From Trochalopteron elliotii (lineage: Eukaryota > Chordata > Aves > Passeriformes > Leiothrichidae), in NCBI GenBank assembly GCA_024734555.1, contig JANPWX010000544.1, positions 1,851,757 to 1,915,756 on the forward strand: a stretch of 64,000 bases of DNA. The letters run 5' to 3'. Positions 1 through 12,227 of this stretch are shown in pieces. The notes beneath the pieces are model-generated. The model searched no databases, had not been told where the DNA came from, and was given only the letters and a program-made list of their open reading frames with translations. The position numbers and the translations under genes were made by a program. Each line of letters begins with the position of its first letter. The first letter of the stretch is position 1.

Positions 1-2743
1 ATGACAGCCTCTGCTTAGGGAATGGAAATACCCAAGTGTTGTCACCTGGAATGAACCCACAGAGAAATCAGCCCAGTGCAGAGCTGGAGCTCCTTTGCTC
101 CACAACCCACCCCAGGTTCACTCCCAACCACACCAAGGCAGGGATGGACACAGAAGAGTGGCCCTGCTGACTTTTGTGGGGTTTGGAGTTTCATTTTAGC
201 TCTGAGAACTGGGAGTTTTGTCCTTAGCAGACAAAATGCTCCATGGGCTTCATCAGGAGGAGAGCAGGTGTTGGTTGGAGCTGTGTGTGTGACAGAAAGG
301 CCATGGGTGAGGTGATGATGGTGTTCTACAAAAGGCACTCAGGGCACTGTGCAAAGACCAGAGATGTAGGATTCCTGTGTGGAGACCTGGAATTGATGCC
401 TTAAGTTTCAGCTTCCATGTATTTCAGGCTCTGTGCTGCCCAGGGGTGCAGTTCTGAGCTCACAGTCAGTGTCACTCAGCTCTGCACACAGCAGGGACAC
501 AAAACAAATCCTTTTCCTGCTGCACACCAAGGACAACTTCCAGGCCCAAAAGCACAAACAAGGGTGGGCTGAAGGGAGGAACAAGAAGGATGGGACTTGA
601 TAACCTGAAGCTGGAATCAGACAATTAAACCCCAATATGCAAATTACAAAAATTATAAAAATGTGAGACGTTATGACCAGTTATCCATTTTGTGACCATT
701 CTAAGTTCATCTTGAGTATAACCCTGGCCAGGCTCTTGTCCTGCCCAAGGTGGATCCTGGAAGCCTTTCAATAAATATCTACTTTATTCTCTGGCTCTGT
801 CCAGTCTCTGTTTCAGGTCAGCCTTCCCAAGGCATCAGGACAAGGGCTGAGCATGAGCACTGGACCCAAGGCAGATAAAGACCAAAAATCTGGATGATTT
901 CTCTAATTTCTAGTGCTGTCTTTTTATGCCAGCTTTTCTTCCACCCCATTGATTTATTCTGGTTGTGCTTTGGTGTCAGGGCATTGCAGGAAACGTTATG
1001 TGAGAGAGATTAATTAGAATTAAAACATTAGATCTCTTATCTCTCCACATTTAGGAAGTTTCAGATATACATCTGAACTTTCTGGTCAGGCAGGCCCTGG
1101 TTCTAATCAAGCCTTGAGCTGAGAAACCTGATCTTTGAACCACAACTTTGTAGCTTGGTCCAAGCCCCAAAACAAATAGGAAATATTTATACTCAGTTCA
1201 GTGTCTCGTGCACTTTCCCAAAAATGCTAAATTCTCCTGTTGAGTCACATTATGGAAATGTGTCTAGTGTTTATCCCTGCAGCTTAATCCCTCTGCAGTC
1301 TTGCTCTCCAGTTGAGCCACACTGGGAGGTATCAAATGTGACAATATTTTTATTTTTTATTCTACTTAAAGGAAGACGTTGGGTGATTAAAAGAAGATCC
1401 TTGGGTTATTTGTGATAGGAAAAGGCAGAGAAAGTAGATTTTTGTGTGTTTGCAACTAAGTGCAAAAAGGCGTCAGGGGAAATGTAATCACAATTATTTC
1501 TTGTCCTGTGGAGAAAAGGAAAGAACAAGGAATTGGCCACGTGACAGGGGATGGACAAGAGGATGGAAAAAGGTATAGGATGGATGGATAAAGATACAAT
1601 AAAAGATAAAGAAATAAAGAAAAAATAAAAAATAAAGAAATTTGCTGGGGAAAAAAAGGAGCTTCCCAATACCAAACTATTCACAATTCAGGACCAAATT
1701 TTGACTGAAAAGAGGGAAGCACTGAATTTAAAACTGTTTCTGCCAGTATTTTTAGGAAGAATTTCAGAATAGCACTGAAATTCTTGTTTGTTTAAGAAGT
1801 AACATAAATCAAAAGAAGGCAGCTAAACAAATATGAAATAATCTTAAAATGCAGGAAAATATTGACCTGTGCAATGATTGATGCATCTTAGTCAAAACAG
1901 AATAAAATGGCTCAAAAATATTTCCTGTTCAGGAAAAAAACATAATTATTTAACCTCATTCTCCCCCATCTTTCCCAAACTCCAAGACTCATCTCTACCA
2001 GATTTTCACATTCACAAGAGACCTAAAATTAATCTACCTTTTTCCAGCTGCAAATAGGACAGGTATGGTGCTAGTGATTCACCTAATGGGAAGGGAAGAA
2101 GGGATTTACAGGGTGTGTGACAGAAGCTGTATGTCAGCCCTAACTGATTTTTAATAGCAGCCTGCTCCTGAATTGCCATATGTCCAGCCAGGGGCTGCAG
2201 ATAAACTACCCCGGATGAGCTACAATCTGAACTGGAAGCCAAATGAGATAAATCTGGCCTTCTACCATCACTCTCTGAAATCTTGATGGGATCTTCAAAT
2301 CACTGTGCACTTAACAGCAGCAAGAGGCAGTTTCTGGGGGATGAGGATTGGGAAAAGGAAAGGATGGCTCCAGCTGGGGGATTGTTAATCACTCGTGGGT
2401 GTCTGGGGTCCTGGGCACCATTCTCGCTGTGTTTTTAAAAAAAAAAAAAAATGAGAGAAAAAGGTTTTCTATTTTATGGGTGGTGTCCTAGAGCAGATGG
2501 CTGTGATTTGTGTTATCTCAGGGAGTTTTGTTATCTCAGTGTCTTGTGTTATCTCACTGCTTTGTCCAGATTATAATTGAGCCTGGAGAGTTCTCTGCCT
2601 GTGGAAGGGCTTTTCCCTCCCTGGAAAATTCCCTGAAAGGGCTTTTCCCTCCCTGTTTCCATCTGCAATATCAGAGCTCTTAAACAGGTGGGGGTACCTG
2701 TGGGTGGGATACCTGTGGGTGGGATAACCGTGGGAGACACTGG

Positions 2744-2878
2744 GATTGGCCCAGTTGGTCAGAGCAGAGTGCTAAATAAAGCCAAGGTTGGGGGTTTTAT
2801 CCCTGTTTGGGCCATTCACTTTGGGCCATGGACTCCATGATCCTTAGGGGTCCCTTCCAACCAGGAATATTCTGTGAT
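2744..2878 (+). mobile_element. TguSINE1-like SINE (tRNA-Ile head, CR1-type tail)
   Basis: The head resembles a degraded tRNA-Ile: A-box-like gcccagttggtcagagc at 2749-2765, gtgctaaataaagccaaggt around the anticodon arm, and a B-box-like gggggttttatccctg near 2789-2804. It is followed by gggccattcacttt and then a CR1-style 3' end (gatccttaggggtcccttcc, then tattctgtgattt). A tRNA-Ile head joined to a CR1-type tail is the structure described for TguSINE1 of zebra finch, moved by CR1 machinery. The copy is diverged and looks fossil. Confidence 0.7.
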
Positions 2879-3124
2879 TTCAGCTCCTGGAGTGAGGGTG
2901 CTGCTGTGGCAGCAGCTTGTAGGGCTGCCCTGCTACAGATTTGACATGAGAGCCCATCCAGGAGGTGAGGGCTGCACTTGGGCCATCAGGGGACAGTGAC
3001 CCTGCAGTGACAGGGCCAGGCAGCTGCAGGGGAAGGTCAAGCACCTGGGGTCTGTCCCTGAGGCCAGCGAGGCTTTGTTTCCCCTCCCTAACTGTGGAAC
3101 TCTGTGCAAAAGGAAAAAACAACA

Positions 3125-3292
3125 CCACAGAATCTCAGAAACGTTTGGGTTGGAAGCTTAAAACCCATCCAGTGCCACCCTACCATGGGCAGGGACAACT
3201 CCCACCATCCCAGCTTGCTCCAGGCTCCATCCAACCTGGCCTTGGACACTTCCAGGGATGGCACAGCCTCAAGTATCTCAGTCATCAAGCAC
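3125..3292 (-). mobile_element. CR1 LINE fragment, 3' end, minus sense
   Basis: The block begins cacagaatctcagaaacg, then tttgggttggaagctt, ccatgggcagggacaactcc, ccatccaacctggccttgg and acacttccagggatgg. These are the reverse complement of the CR1 3' end, so the element's sense strand is minus and its 3' end lies at the left. It is 5'-truncated, as most CR1 copies are. Sequence up to about 3370 may be more of the same element but is too diverged to call. Confidence 0.75.
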
Positions 3293-3376
3293 TAAGGACA
3301 CAGAGAAGAGCTCAAACCTTGTGTGTCCTACTCCAAACCCCCTCCTAAGCAGGAGCAAGGCAGTGGCATTGGGAAG

Positions 3377-3851
3377 TGTCGGGAAAGATGAGACAGGAAA
3401 AGCTTACAAATATGACTGCCTGTCAAGAAATACTAAAAATATAAAACCTGTGTGAGTGAAATGAAAGAAATGAAAGCAAGCTTTGAGTTGTAGGCATGGC
3501 AGGCAGGAAGACGGTGATTAACTGGAGATGGGTTGAGTGATAACAAACAAAGGGACACCAAGAGACCCAAGGGTGTAGCCCTGCCAAGGTATCAGGGAAA
3601 AGATAGATAAGAAGAGAGTCTTTAGAGTTTAGAATACAGAGGGATATGGTAATAGAGCAGTTCTCATAGGCTGTATGCAGAGTCTGTAGGTTTTGTATCT
3701 CATGCGGGTTGGTCGCTGTAAATTAGAATATTCAACACAAAAGGAGATACAATGTATTGTAACAAGGCTCTCTCTCTCTTACCTCTTACTCTCTTAGCAT
3801 TTACCTTACCTCTCTTAGCTCACCTCTCTTACTCCACCTCACATACCCCTA

Positions 3852-3882
<31 letters not shown>

Positions 3883-4028
3883 TCTGGGACTTCCCCTCAG
3901 CCCAGGCTGGTGGCTGAAGGCAAGAGGCTCTTTTTACCCACCATCCTTGCAATAAAACCACGTGTTCTCTCAAAAGTGTCTCAGGTTTGCAGAGTTCCCT
4001 CTCCCTGCCATCCACGGATGTTCCTACA
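3377..4028 (+). mobile_element. Solo LTR of an avian endogenous retrovirus with intact 6-bp target duplication
   Basis: The element starts TGTCGGGAAAG at 3377 and ends TTCCTACA at 4028. It is flanked by the identical 6-mer gggaag at 3371-3376 and 4029-4034. Length is 652 bp. A poly(A) signal AATAAA at 3951-3956 lies about 70 bp before the end, which fits a plus-sense LTR with a short U5. A CT-rich stretch at about 3770-3880 includes a (TC)n run. No internal retroviral genes are present, so this is a solo LTR left by recombination. A 6-bp duplication is typical of ERVK-like (class II) elements. It is antisense to the host gene. Confidence 0.85.
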
Positions 4029-5146
4029 GGGAAGGAGAGGCTTTCCAGCACTTTCCAGCCAGCTGGACTGCTCACTTAGCAGATAAGCAAATATAAAGTG
4101 GCTCAGCCTTGGGGCTTAACAGAATGACAAAGGATAAATTCTGAGCTAATCAACTGCCAGCTGATACCTTTGTTATGGTTTGTGCAGACAAAAAAAAAAG
4201 GTCCTTCTTGAAACCCCTCAGTAGTTCAGGCTGACGGTGGCATGGAAAAATGATCTGCTGGAACATCAGGAGTGTCACTGCCAGCTTTACAACCATGCTC
4301 ACCACCTCCAGTCCACCAGCCATCAGTTAACTCCTTGTAAAAAACTCTCTCAGAGACAGAACGTCTTGAAACAAAAGGGACAGGGTCACTTTTCTTTAAA
4401 AATGATAACCTCAGCCTGGAGGAAGATCTCAAGCTCCAGGTGGTGTAAATCATTTGCACTCAACCGTGGCAATCTGGAGAGCTGTGGCATGGGAAATGCA
4501 GGTGTTGTCCTCTCCACAGTCACCCACACTGAACTCGGAGGGGAAATTCCTCAGCAAAGAAACCCCTGATGAAAACAGAGTATTTCCCTGTAGCTTGGCA
4601 AATCTGTTCCCCCTGAGCTGGGAAGGTGAAATGCCCTACGAATCTCACCCAGAAAGAAACACCCAGCAATTCCCAGAGGATAATTAAAAAGAGTGATTTA
4701 CTGTGGGCCACAAAGCTCGTTATGTGTGAAGAAACAAGAGCTGAAGCACGTTGGGGACTTATCAGCTGCAGGCCCAGCTCGGAGGGAGGGAGAGCCCCTT
4801 GCCCTGGCTCTCAGACTGGATGTCTGCCTCCCCAGGTCAGGGGAAGTTTGCAGGAAGCCCAGGCAGGCTCAGCAGGGCTCGGGAGGAGCACAAACAGCAC
4901 AGCCAAGGAAGGGAGCAGAGGGGTGGGGAGGGGAGGGACTGTCTGACCCCGGGGACAGCACAAAAGCCACTCCAAGGCCAAGTCTCCACGAGAACATTGT
5001 TTTCCTTCAGGCAGTGAAGCCCTGAATGTTTAGGTGCTTGTAGTGTCCAGGAGGAGGTTAACTGCTGCTCGAGATGAGCTTTGGGAGGGTCCTTCCAGCT
5101 CAGCTGGGCAATCTCAGCTGTCCCCTCACACCTCCACAGTGACAGT

Positions 5147-5552
5147 GGGACACAGGGCCAGGACACAGGGCTGGGACACAGGGCCGGGACACAGGGACAG
5201 GACACAGGGACAGGACACAGACCCAGGACACAGGGACAGGACACAGATCCAGGACAGGGACAGGACACAGGGCTGGGACACAGACCCAGGACACAGATCG
5301 GTGACACAGATCCAGGACACAGATCCAGGACACAGGGCTGAGACACAGACCCAGGACACAGATCCAGGACACAAGGCTGAGACACAGACCCAGGACACAG
5401 GGCCGGGACACAGACCCAGGACACAGACCCAGGACACAGATCCAGGACACAGGTCTGGGACACAGATCCAGGACACAGAGCCAGGACACAGATCCAGGAC
5501 ACAGGGCTGGGACACAGAGCAAGGACACAGGTCCAGGACACAGATGCAGGAC
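5147..5552. repeat. 13-bp minisatellite, about 31 copies
   Basis: Tandem units of the form ggacacagRNccR (13 bp; variants ggacacagggcca, ggacacagatcca, ggacacaggctga) with one short unit near 5255-5261. The array keeps frames open on both strands (for example 5034-5561 on plus and 4837-5709 on minus) with Cys/Val/Leu/Ser or His/Arg/Thr/Gln repeats. These frames are a by-product of a repeat that lacks stop codons, not genes. Confidence 0.95.
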
Positions 5553-8434
5553 TCCCTGTGACACTTGCTCTTTGTTCAGTGCAAAGCACGGACCTCTCTC
5601 CATGGGCTCTCCACTTGCATCCCCCTCTCAGAGGCACCACAGCCCCGTCCTGCCTGAAGCCGAGGGATTTAAACCCCTCAGCACTGCACTCAGCATGTTG
5701 TAGATTCAATCTCTCCTACAGCTCTTTATTTCCCTGCCTGTGCCTCTGAAACCTCCGCCTGACACACGCTGACAGAGGATTTTACACAGGATTTTGGGTT
5801 TTTTCATTCCTGCCCGTGTCTCCTGCACCGTGGCAGCGATTTGTCTGGTGGTATTTGTCTCACACCCCAAGCCCAGGAGCTGACATCGCCTCTCCCTTCA
5901 GGTGCTGTCAGCCCACGGGGATGATGAGCACTAAATGGCCTTTGAGGACAGCCATTCACGGCTCTTCCAGTCCGTGAAATTCCTGAACATTCTCATTTTG
6001 CCTCTCGCTTTGTTCCAGATAAAGATAATTCCCTCGCCCTCACCATTTATTTTCTTCACTCAGCCATACCCTAAGCTGGGGAGCCTGGGCAGAGTTTCAC
6101 AGGTTCTTTAAGTTCATGTTTTGACATAATCCCCATGAAGTTTGTCTTCATCAAGGTCAAAAACACCGAGAGGAGGTTTATAACCTGTTCTTTACGGTAA
6201 TAGCAGCATTAGCAGTGCAGTGACACTTTGGGCAGAGCGTTTTGGAAAGCTTCACAAGGAAACAGCCTGGCCTGCTGAATTCCCCCTGGTGACCCATCAA
6301 AGCTGCCTCTAGGTACAGGAGTAACTCCTATAAAGGCACTTGTTTTGAAACTGAATCTTTGAAAAGAAAAGACCTTTCAGTTTGGCAGGCCAATGAAAAG
6401 AATTGGTGGTGGAATGTTTAGATTAAACAGAAAGCAGAATATTTTCTCTTTAGGCAAAACAAAAGTGACTGCAAAACCCCCAGAAGCCATTCTGAGTCAA
6501 CATGAAGCATTCTGTTTTGGTCAAATGAAATGCATTCTTCCCCTGGAGATTACTGATAGAAACACAGAAATATTCGTGGAGAAAAAAATATTACTCCAAA
6601 AAGTGTTAACTTCAAAAATTGTAGAAGCAAAATGCTTCTCCCTGCCAAGCAAATAAAGGCAAAATGGAGACTTATTTTTAAAAATTCCCAACAGAACACT
6701 ACAGGAAAAGAAGCCTCCATGCTTTCTCTGAAATTATGTTTCAAGCAGCAGAAGAATTTATAAATTCTGACACCCCCCCGCCCCCGACCAGATTTTAAGC
6801 AAGTTTGACTTTGTAGAAAATATTCCCCAGCTTTATGTGAAGCCCCATTAAGAACAGGTCTCCCACCTTGGGGAAGGCTCAGCAATGAGCAGCTACTGAG
6901 TGGATACAAACCAGGAAGGAAGCAATGGGGGAAATGATGTGATTCTGGCCTTTGGGCTTTCATTTAGAAATTCCTGATCCACGAGGAGGGATCCTCTCTT
7001 CCTGCTGGGCTGTCAGGAGCTGTCACTGCCAGAGCCAGGAACCTCTGCTGCTCATTCATCACATCCTACAAGTCTCCTCTGCTTTAAAGTCAGACCCTTC
7101 AGGATCTCATTTGAAGATACTGAATGCCTTGATTAGAGCTAAAAGCATCTTGCTTTTCCCTTGGATGCAGCCCTCAGTCCTCGAGGGTCCTGCCCAGGGC
7201 ACAGCCTGGGCTCTGACACGGAGCTGGGATGTGCAGCACTGCTGTGGGACAGGGACAGCCACTTTATCTGCAGGGCACACAGCTCAGCAGCTGCCTAGCT
7301 CAGCTGGCCCAGGTCTGGCAGCAAGTCTGCAGCCTCAAAAAAAGCAGAAATGCAGCTCCAGCTCTGTTCCCACTGGTAATATCTTGGGAAAAGCCAGCCA
7401 AAGCCCAAAGCTGTCACCCCGGCCCTGCAGTTCTGCTTCTCACTCTTAGATTATCTTTGCCAACTGTCAAGAGGTTTAAGGAGGCAGCAGCTTCAAAGAA
7501 CAACAGCACCAAAATATGATCTCATCTGAGGGGCTCTTCCATGCACTTCCAGCCTCTTCAGATTTCTCGTGGTGGGAAAGGATTGAGGCTGCTGGGGCTG
7601 CTCATCCCTGGGCTGTGGCTGATGTGAACTCCACCCTGGTGCAGCACTTGGACCACCTCTCCTCACTCTCTGTAGCAGCAAGGCAGAGCTCCTGCCCTCC
7701 CCTGGAGCTGACCAGCAGGGAGATGCTTCAGCAGGACAAGTTTTGCTTGGATCCATCCCCCTTTCCCCTCTGGAATGGCCTCAGCAGGACTTGTGCTCCC
7801 ATAAAAATGTCTGTCTTGCTTCAAATTTGATTTCCAGTCCTCGTGCTCTGGACTCCTGGCAGGACTGCACTGTGGCTGGTGCCTTCTTGGTGCCCACATG
7901 AGCTTTAAAAGGAGCCAGAAGTCAAATTTTCTGGGGGGGCATCCTCTGGATTTTTTGTGCTCCTGTGAACACCAGTGCTGAGAACCAAACAGGTGGGAGC
8001 AAGTGATTCCCTCAGCCCTGTGCTCCTCACTCACACTCACACTGAGGTGGTGAAACACCAGCAGCTGATGGCTCTGGGTGGGGACACACTGTTAAAAAGT
8101 TCACTGTTTAACTGTTCACTGTTCAAATAATTGTGTGTGCAAAGTGAGCCCCACTGGAACAAGCAGGGACTGGGGAATCCACCCTGTCCTGCTCAGCCTC
8201 TGGTGGGCAGCCAGCACTGGGCTCACACACAGCATTTTGCACTCAGAGGAGGTGGGACTGGTGTTTCTGAAGCAGTTATTTCAGAACCAGCTCTGTCATG
8301 GCCATAATTATTTCAAGAAATAGAAAACCAGCCCTTCTTTGCATAAAAGATGCTGAAGAGTGTTGCTGGCCCCATACATGGAGGAGGTGCCTGTTTTAGC
8401 CCTACAGCTGTGGCAAAGCAAATGCCATTGTGGG

Positions 8435-8512
8435 GGTGGGCAGGAATCCCAGCCTGGAAACCTGGAGGAGCTTTTCCAGAGACTCTTTGGCACTCAAGAT
8501 GTGCCCAGCTCC
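8435..8512 (-). repeat. Dispersed repeat copy, inverted relative to 9612-9689
   Basis: Read on the minus strand, this segment (gagctgggcacatcttgagt, gccaaagagtctctggaaaa, gctcctccaggtttccaggc, then tgggattcctgccc) matches 9612-9689 on the plus strand with only a few changes over about 78 bp. The similarity fades on both sides. I do not recognise the family; it could be a fragment of an old interspersed element or a local inverted duplication. Confidence 0.7.
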
Positions 8513-8984
8513 AGTGACCTCAGCACTAAAGCCACACAAGGTGGAGGCAGCAGGACTGGGCAGGCTCGTGCCTTGCCCTCATCACTGACTCAGGGGTACA
8601 AAATGTGCAGCAAATCCTTCTCTGTGACATGGGCTGCTGGGGGAGCTTGGAGCTGAGGCAGGATTTGAGCCAGGAGCTCTTCCAGCTGACACCCTCAGGA
8701 CTCTGACTCTGCTGACACTGACAGTATTTCAAAGAGCTGAGAGCTGCAAGTCCTGTCTCCTGTCTAGACTGGAGCCTGGGGTAGCCCTTTGGGAAGGTGG
8801 AATGAATCTTTGCTTGATTTGTCCTTTTTTTCCTCCTTCTCTAAGCCATGTTAAATTTTATATGTGCTGGGAATGTTATCTGTGGGTATATGTGAGGCAG
8901 GAAAGGCAGTGGGGTATTGGGAAATGGGGGATGTGGGACCTGGCATGATGGATAAAATATGGAATAAAGGGTGGATGCTGACCT

Positions 8985-9070
8985 GATTTTGTCTGGGATA
9001 GAGATGGTTTTCTCTAGCTGGAACAGTGCTGTGTTTTGGATTTAATATTAGAATAAAGTAGATAACACAC
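8985..9070 (+). mobile_element. Fragment of an old ERV LTR (ERVL-like)
   Basis: The stretch gggatagagatggttttc, ctagctggaacagtgctg, tgttttggatttaatatt, agaataaagtagataacaca resembles the start of the U3 region of a common avian ERVL-type LTR as I remember it. No matching end or target duplication is visible, so it is a truncated remnant. The family name rests on memory of the motif. Confidence 0.45.
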
Positions 9071-9611
9071 TGAGGGGAGCACTGTCAGGAGGACTGTCTG
9101 TATTTTCACACAGCCTGCCCTCTCCCTTGGCACAGGGATCCCAAAGGCTGCAATACATTGGGATGTTCCTCCCAGGGAGGTGTCCCTTGGTCAGGAGGGG
9201 TAACTGCAGAAGGCAGATGGAAGCAGATGCTGTGTCTGGGTGGCTGTGGCAGCATTTTCCACAGAGCTGCCACTGCAGTGTGGGACCAGGCCCTGCCTTT
9301 CCCTGCAGAGATTATCCCTCAGAGCTGAGATGGAATCAACACAGTTAACAGCTCCCAGCTATTTCTGTTCCAGCCCTGGGCTACTGCATATTTCCAACAC
9401 AGAGATGGGCAACAGGAGAAGGGATTGTCTTCCTTTTTAATGATGATCCTTGGGACTTCCAGCTGCAGCAGGAGGCAGAAAAGGCCTTGGGGACAATTAA
9501 TTCAGGATGAAGCTCCTGAGCTGTGCCTCCCTCAGTGCCTGAGCACAGCTGAGGGGTGGCAGCTGCCCCTCCTGCCCCCAGGGATGTGCAGGGTCAGGGC
9601 TCCACCACCCC

Positions 9612-9689
9612 AAGATGAGCTGGGCACATCTTGAGTGCCAAAGACTGTCTGGAAAAGCTCCTCCAGGTTTCCAAGCTGGGATTTCTGCC
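9612..9689 (+). repeat. Dispersed repeat copy, inverted partner of 8435-8512
   Basis: Plus-strand segment gagctgggcacatcttgagt, gccaaagactgtctggaaaa, gctcctccaggtttccaagc, tgggatttctgccc. It pairs with 8435-8512 in opposite orientation across a spacer of about 1.1 kb. Both copies give similar short frames (M-P-K-S/T-x-W-K-S-S-S-R-F-P), which is shared ancestry and not evidence of coding. Confidence 0.7.
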
Positions 9690-12227
9690 CAGGGAGAGCT
9701 CAGAGCTCACAGAGCCCTCCAGGGAGGCTGGAAAAACAGGAGCCAGCACAGGAAATAATGGCCAATAACGGGGCTTCCCATACAATCATGTTCTCATTTC
9801 GGTGTCAAGCAGCCAGCCAGGAATGAAGGGAAAAACACCATTCCCCTTCCTTTTTTGGCAATAATGGCTCATAACCTCAGAGGAATCTCCAGCCTTCAGG
9901 GGCTGGCTCCACATTTTCTACCTCCACCTGGCTCAGCCCCCACTGAGCACTTGCTGTCTGCACAAAAGGTCCACAGAGATGAGCTTTGGGCCTTGCCCCT
10001 GTCTGCCACTGCCAGTGATCTGTCAGTTCCCTCACTTGGAGACAGCTGATGGGTTTCTCAGCACTGCCCAGACACTGTCACAGCAATTTCCTTCCAAAGG
10101 CATGCTTAAATATTGGAGAAAGCCATAGGTGTGCTCTGAAGTCATTGTTGAAGTTGAGAACAGTTTCCTGGTCCCCAGGACAGCCTGCTGGCTTCCAACA
10201 AATATCCACAGGAACTGAATGGCAGGAAGAGCGTGCCCTGAGGACTGATCCATGCTGAGGTATAAATAGCTCCATTTCACAGGGCCAAGCAGCTTCCTCA
10301 GCCTGGCAGGCCAGAGCCCAGCAGGAACCTGCAGCTTCTGGACTGAAGGCAGAGCCCTGCTTTGGGGGGCACAGGACAAGCCAGAGGATTTTCCACCCAC
10401 TTTTCCTTCCATGGCTTTTCAAGCACAGGAGTCTGAGTAAGAGCTTTTAGAGCAGGGAGGACGTGGGACACAATTAAAGTGCACCTGAGAGGGTGATTTT
10501 GTGCTGTTTGTCAGGAGAACCTTGGCAAGCAGGAGGACATCCTGCCATTTTTTTCAGATCAGCTCTGTTCCAAGAGCATCCCCAGCGAGGCATTTCATAA
10601 ACCTGGGATATTTTCTTCAGGAAAGTGCTCAGGCAGTCCCAAAAGATCCACAACGTTTCCTTGCACGTGCTCCTGCCACAGAGCAATGAAGGGCTGGGTA
10701 GGCAGCCAGGGCACTGAGTCTGGACAGAGAATTGAGTTTCCTGTAGCGTGGGACAGGCTGGGTTAACAATGTTGGACCTGAGGCATCTGAGCTGGGTGTA
10801 ATGGGAAAAGGAAACAGCTCAGCACAAGAACCAGGGTGGATAAAGCAACCAGAGCAGCAAGAAAAAAACAGAGAAAGGAAATAGAAAGGGAGAAAAAAAA
10901 AATGACTTCAGGAACTACGAAGTAACACCAAAAAGCCACTTTCCAATTAGAGGAAAACTTGCTGGGAAAGCAGGATAAGGGTAAAAAGGGACTGTTTTCA
11001 ACAGGCAGGAAAGTGTCACCCACATGAATGGAGCAGGTGTGTTCACCTGGAGGTGCAAAGCTGAATTTAGCTGTGTGGGCATATCTGAGTCCCCGGGGAG
11101 ATGGGAATTGCTCCTTGTGTTGGTTCACCATCGTTGGCAACACCCTGAGACCCTGAGTCAGAGCTGACAGCAAAGATTTGTGTTTTCTGGAGGTGGAGGT
11201 TTGCAGCTCTCTTCAAATACCATCAGACAAACTCACTGCCTCTGCAGCATGTGTGTAAGAGGATTCAAAGAACCACATTTTAGCTTTTACCAGGAAAATG
11301 AAATTAATTCATCCACCTGAGTATTTGTGGGGAAGCGAAGGCTGAGTCTGTCCAGCACCAGAGGAGTTCATCTCATCTCCTATTCAAGGCACTAAAAGTC
11401 AGCCCCTTCATCTGAGGAGTCACAATCTCAGCTAAGAAGATCCAAGATGATTCAGTGTTCAGTAATGCATTTGTCAAGTAGATTTGAAAAAAAAAAAAAA
11501 ACAACAGCATTTTGGGGGAATATTCTAATAAAAATTGCCATTATTGGAATGGTTGTTGAATAGGTCACATTCACTTAATCACAGAGGGCCACTCTCCTCT
11601 GAAGCTCCTGCTTCCATTTGTTCCTGGATCTGAACTCAATGATTCTGACTTGTGGGGGAGAGGCAGCTCAAAGGGAACAAAAATGAGCAATGGGACACTT
11701 TTTACAGTAAAATATGTCCAATGCAGTAACCCAGCTCTGCTAGGAATGTCTCACAGATGGAAGGACAAATGTGTAGGAGGGGAGGAATTACAAAGAATCC
11801 TGTTGGGAAGGTCCATGTATGGGAAAGAAGGGAAAGAAAGGGGGCTTGGACACTCAGGATGAATCTTTGGAAGAGCACTGTGACAGCAAAACCCTTTAGG
11901 ACTGAAGAATTTAGTCTTAAAAGGAAAGGATGTTTAAGGAAGTCGGTGTATCTGTTACTCGGGACACGGAAGTGATGAGACACTAAAGTGATGGGACAAT
12001 CCAGCTTTCAAATCCTGGAACTGAACAGGGTGGGTAATCTCTGGTTCTCACATCCATGAGAATGCAGCTGGCATGGAAATCCACCTGCCATGAAGCCCCA
12101 GATATATTTAGTCTGCTCAGAGAGTCAGAGCTGCTGCTTCCTCCTGTGCCAGCGGAGAGGTGGGAGCCCCAGCACTGCCTCACACAGCTCCCACAGCCCA
12201 ACACGATTCAAGAAGTGGAATTCTTAC

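Larger units (their letters stand above)
1..12227 (-). other. Partial intron downstream of the Ig-domain exon
   Basis: Everything from the donor at 12227 to the window edge is non-coding as far as I can see. The next VEGF-receptor exon would encode Ig domain 2, starting with a phase-1 codon completed to Asp; I do not find it, so the intron is probably at least 12 kb. Named repeats in it are listed separately. Elsewhere (1-2743, 4035-5146, 5553-8434, 9071-9611, 9690-12227) I see only short ORFs without recognisable domains, a poly-A run near 2438-2451, a C-rich run near 6772-6785 and a poly-A run near 11488-11501. Confidence 0.5.

Noticed and set aside
42..338. Minus frame starting M-P-F-V-E, reminiscent of the start of Ig domain 2
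   Set aside because: The resemblance is four residues only; the rest is His/Thr/Cys-rich without Ig features or splice sites.
4837..5709. 290-codon minus frame rich in C-P-G-S-V-S-W repeats
   Set aside because: It is held open by the 13-bp minisatellite; other frames of the same array are open too, and the flanks encode nothing recognisable.
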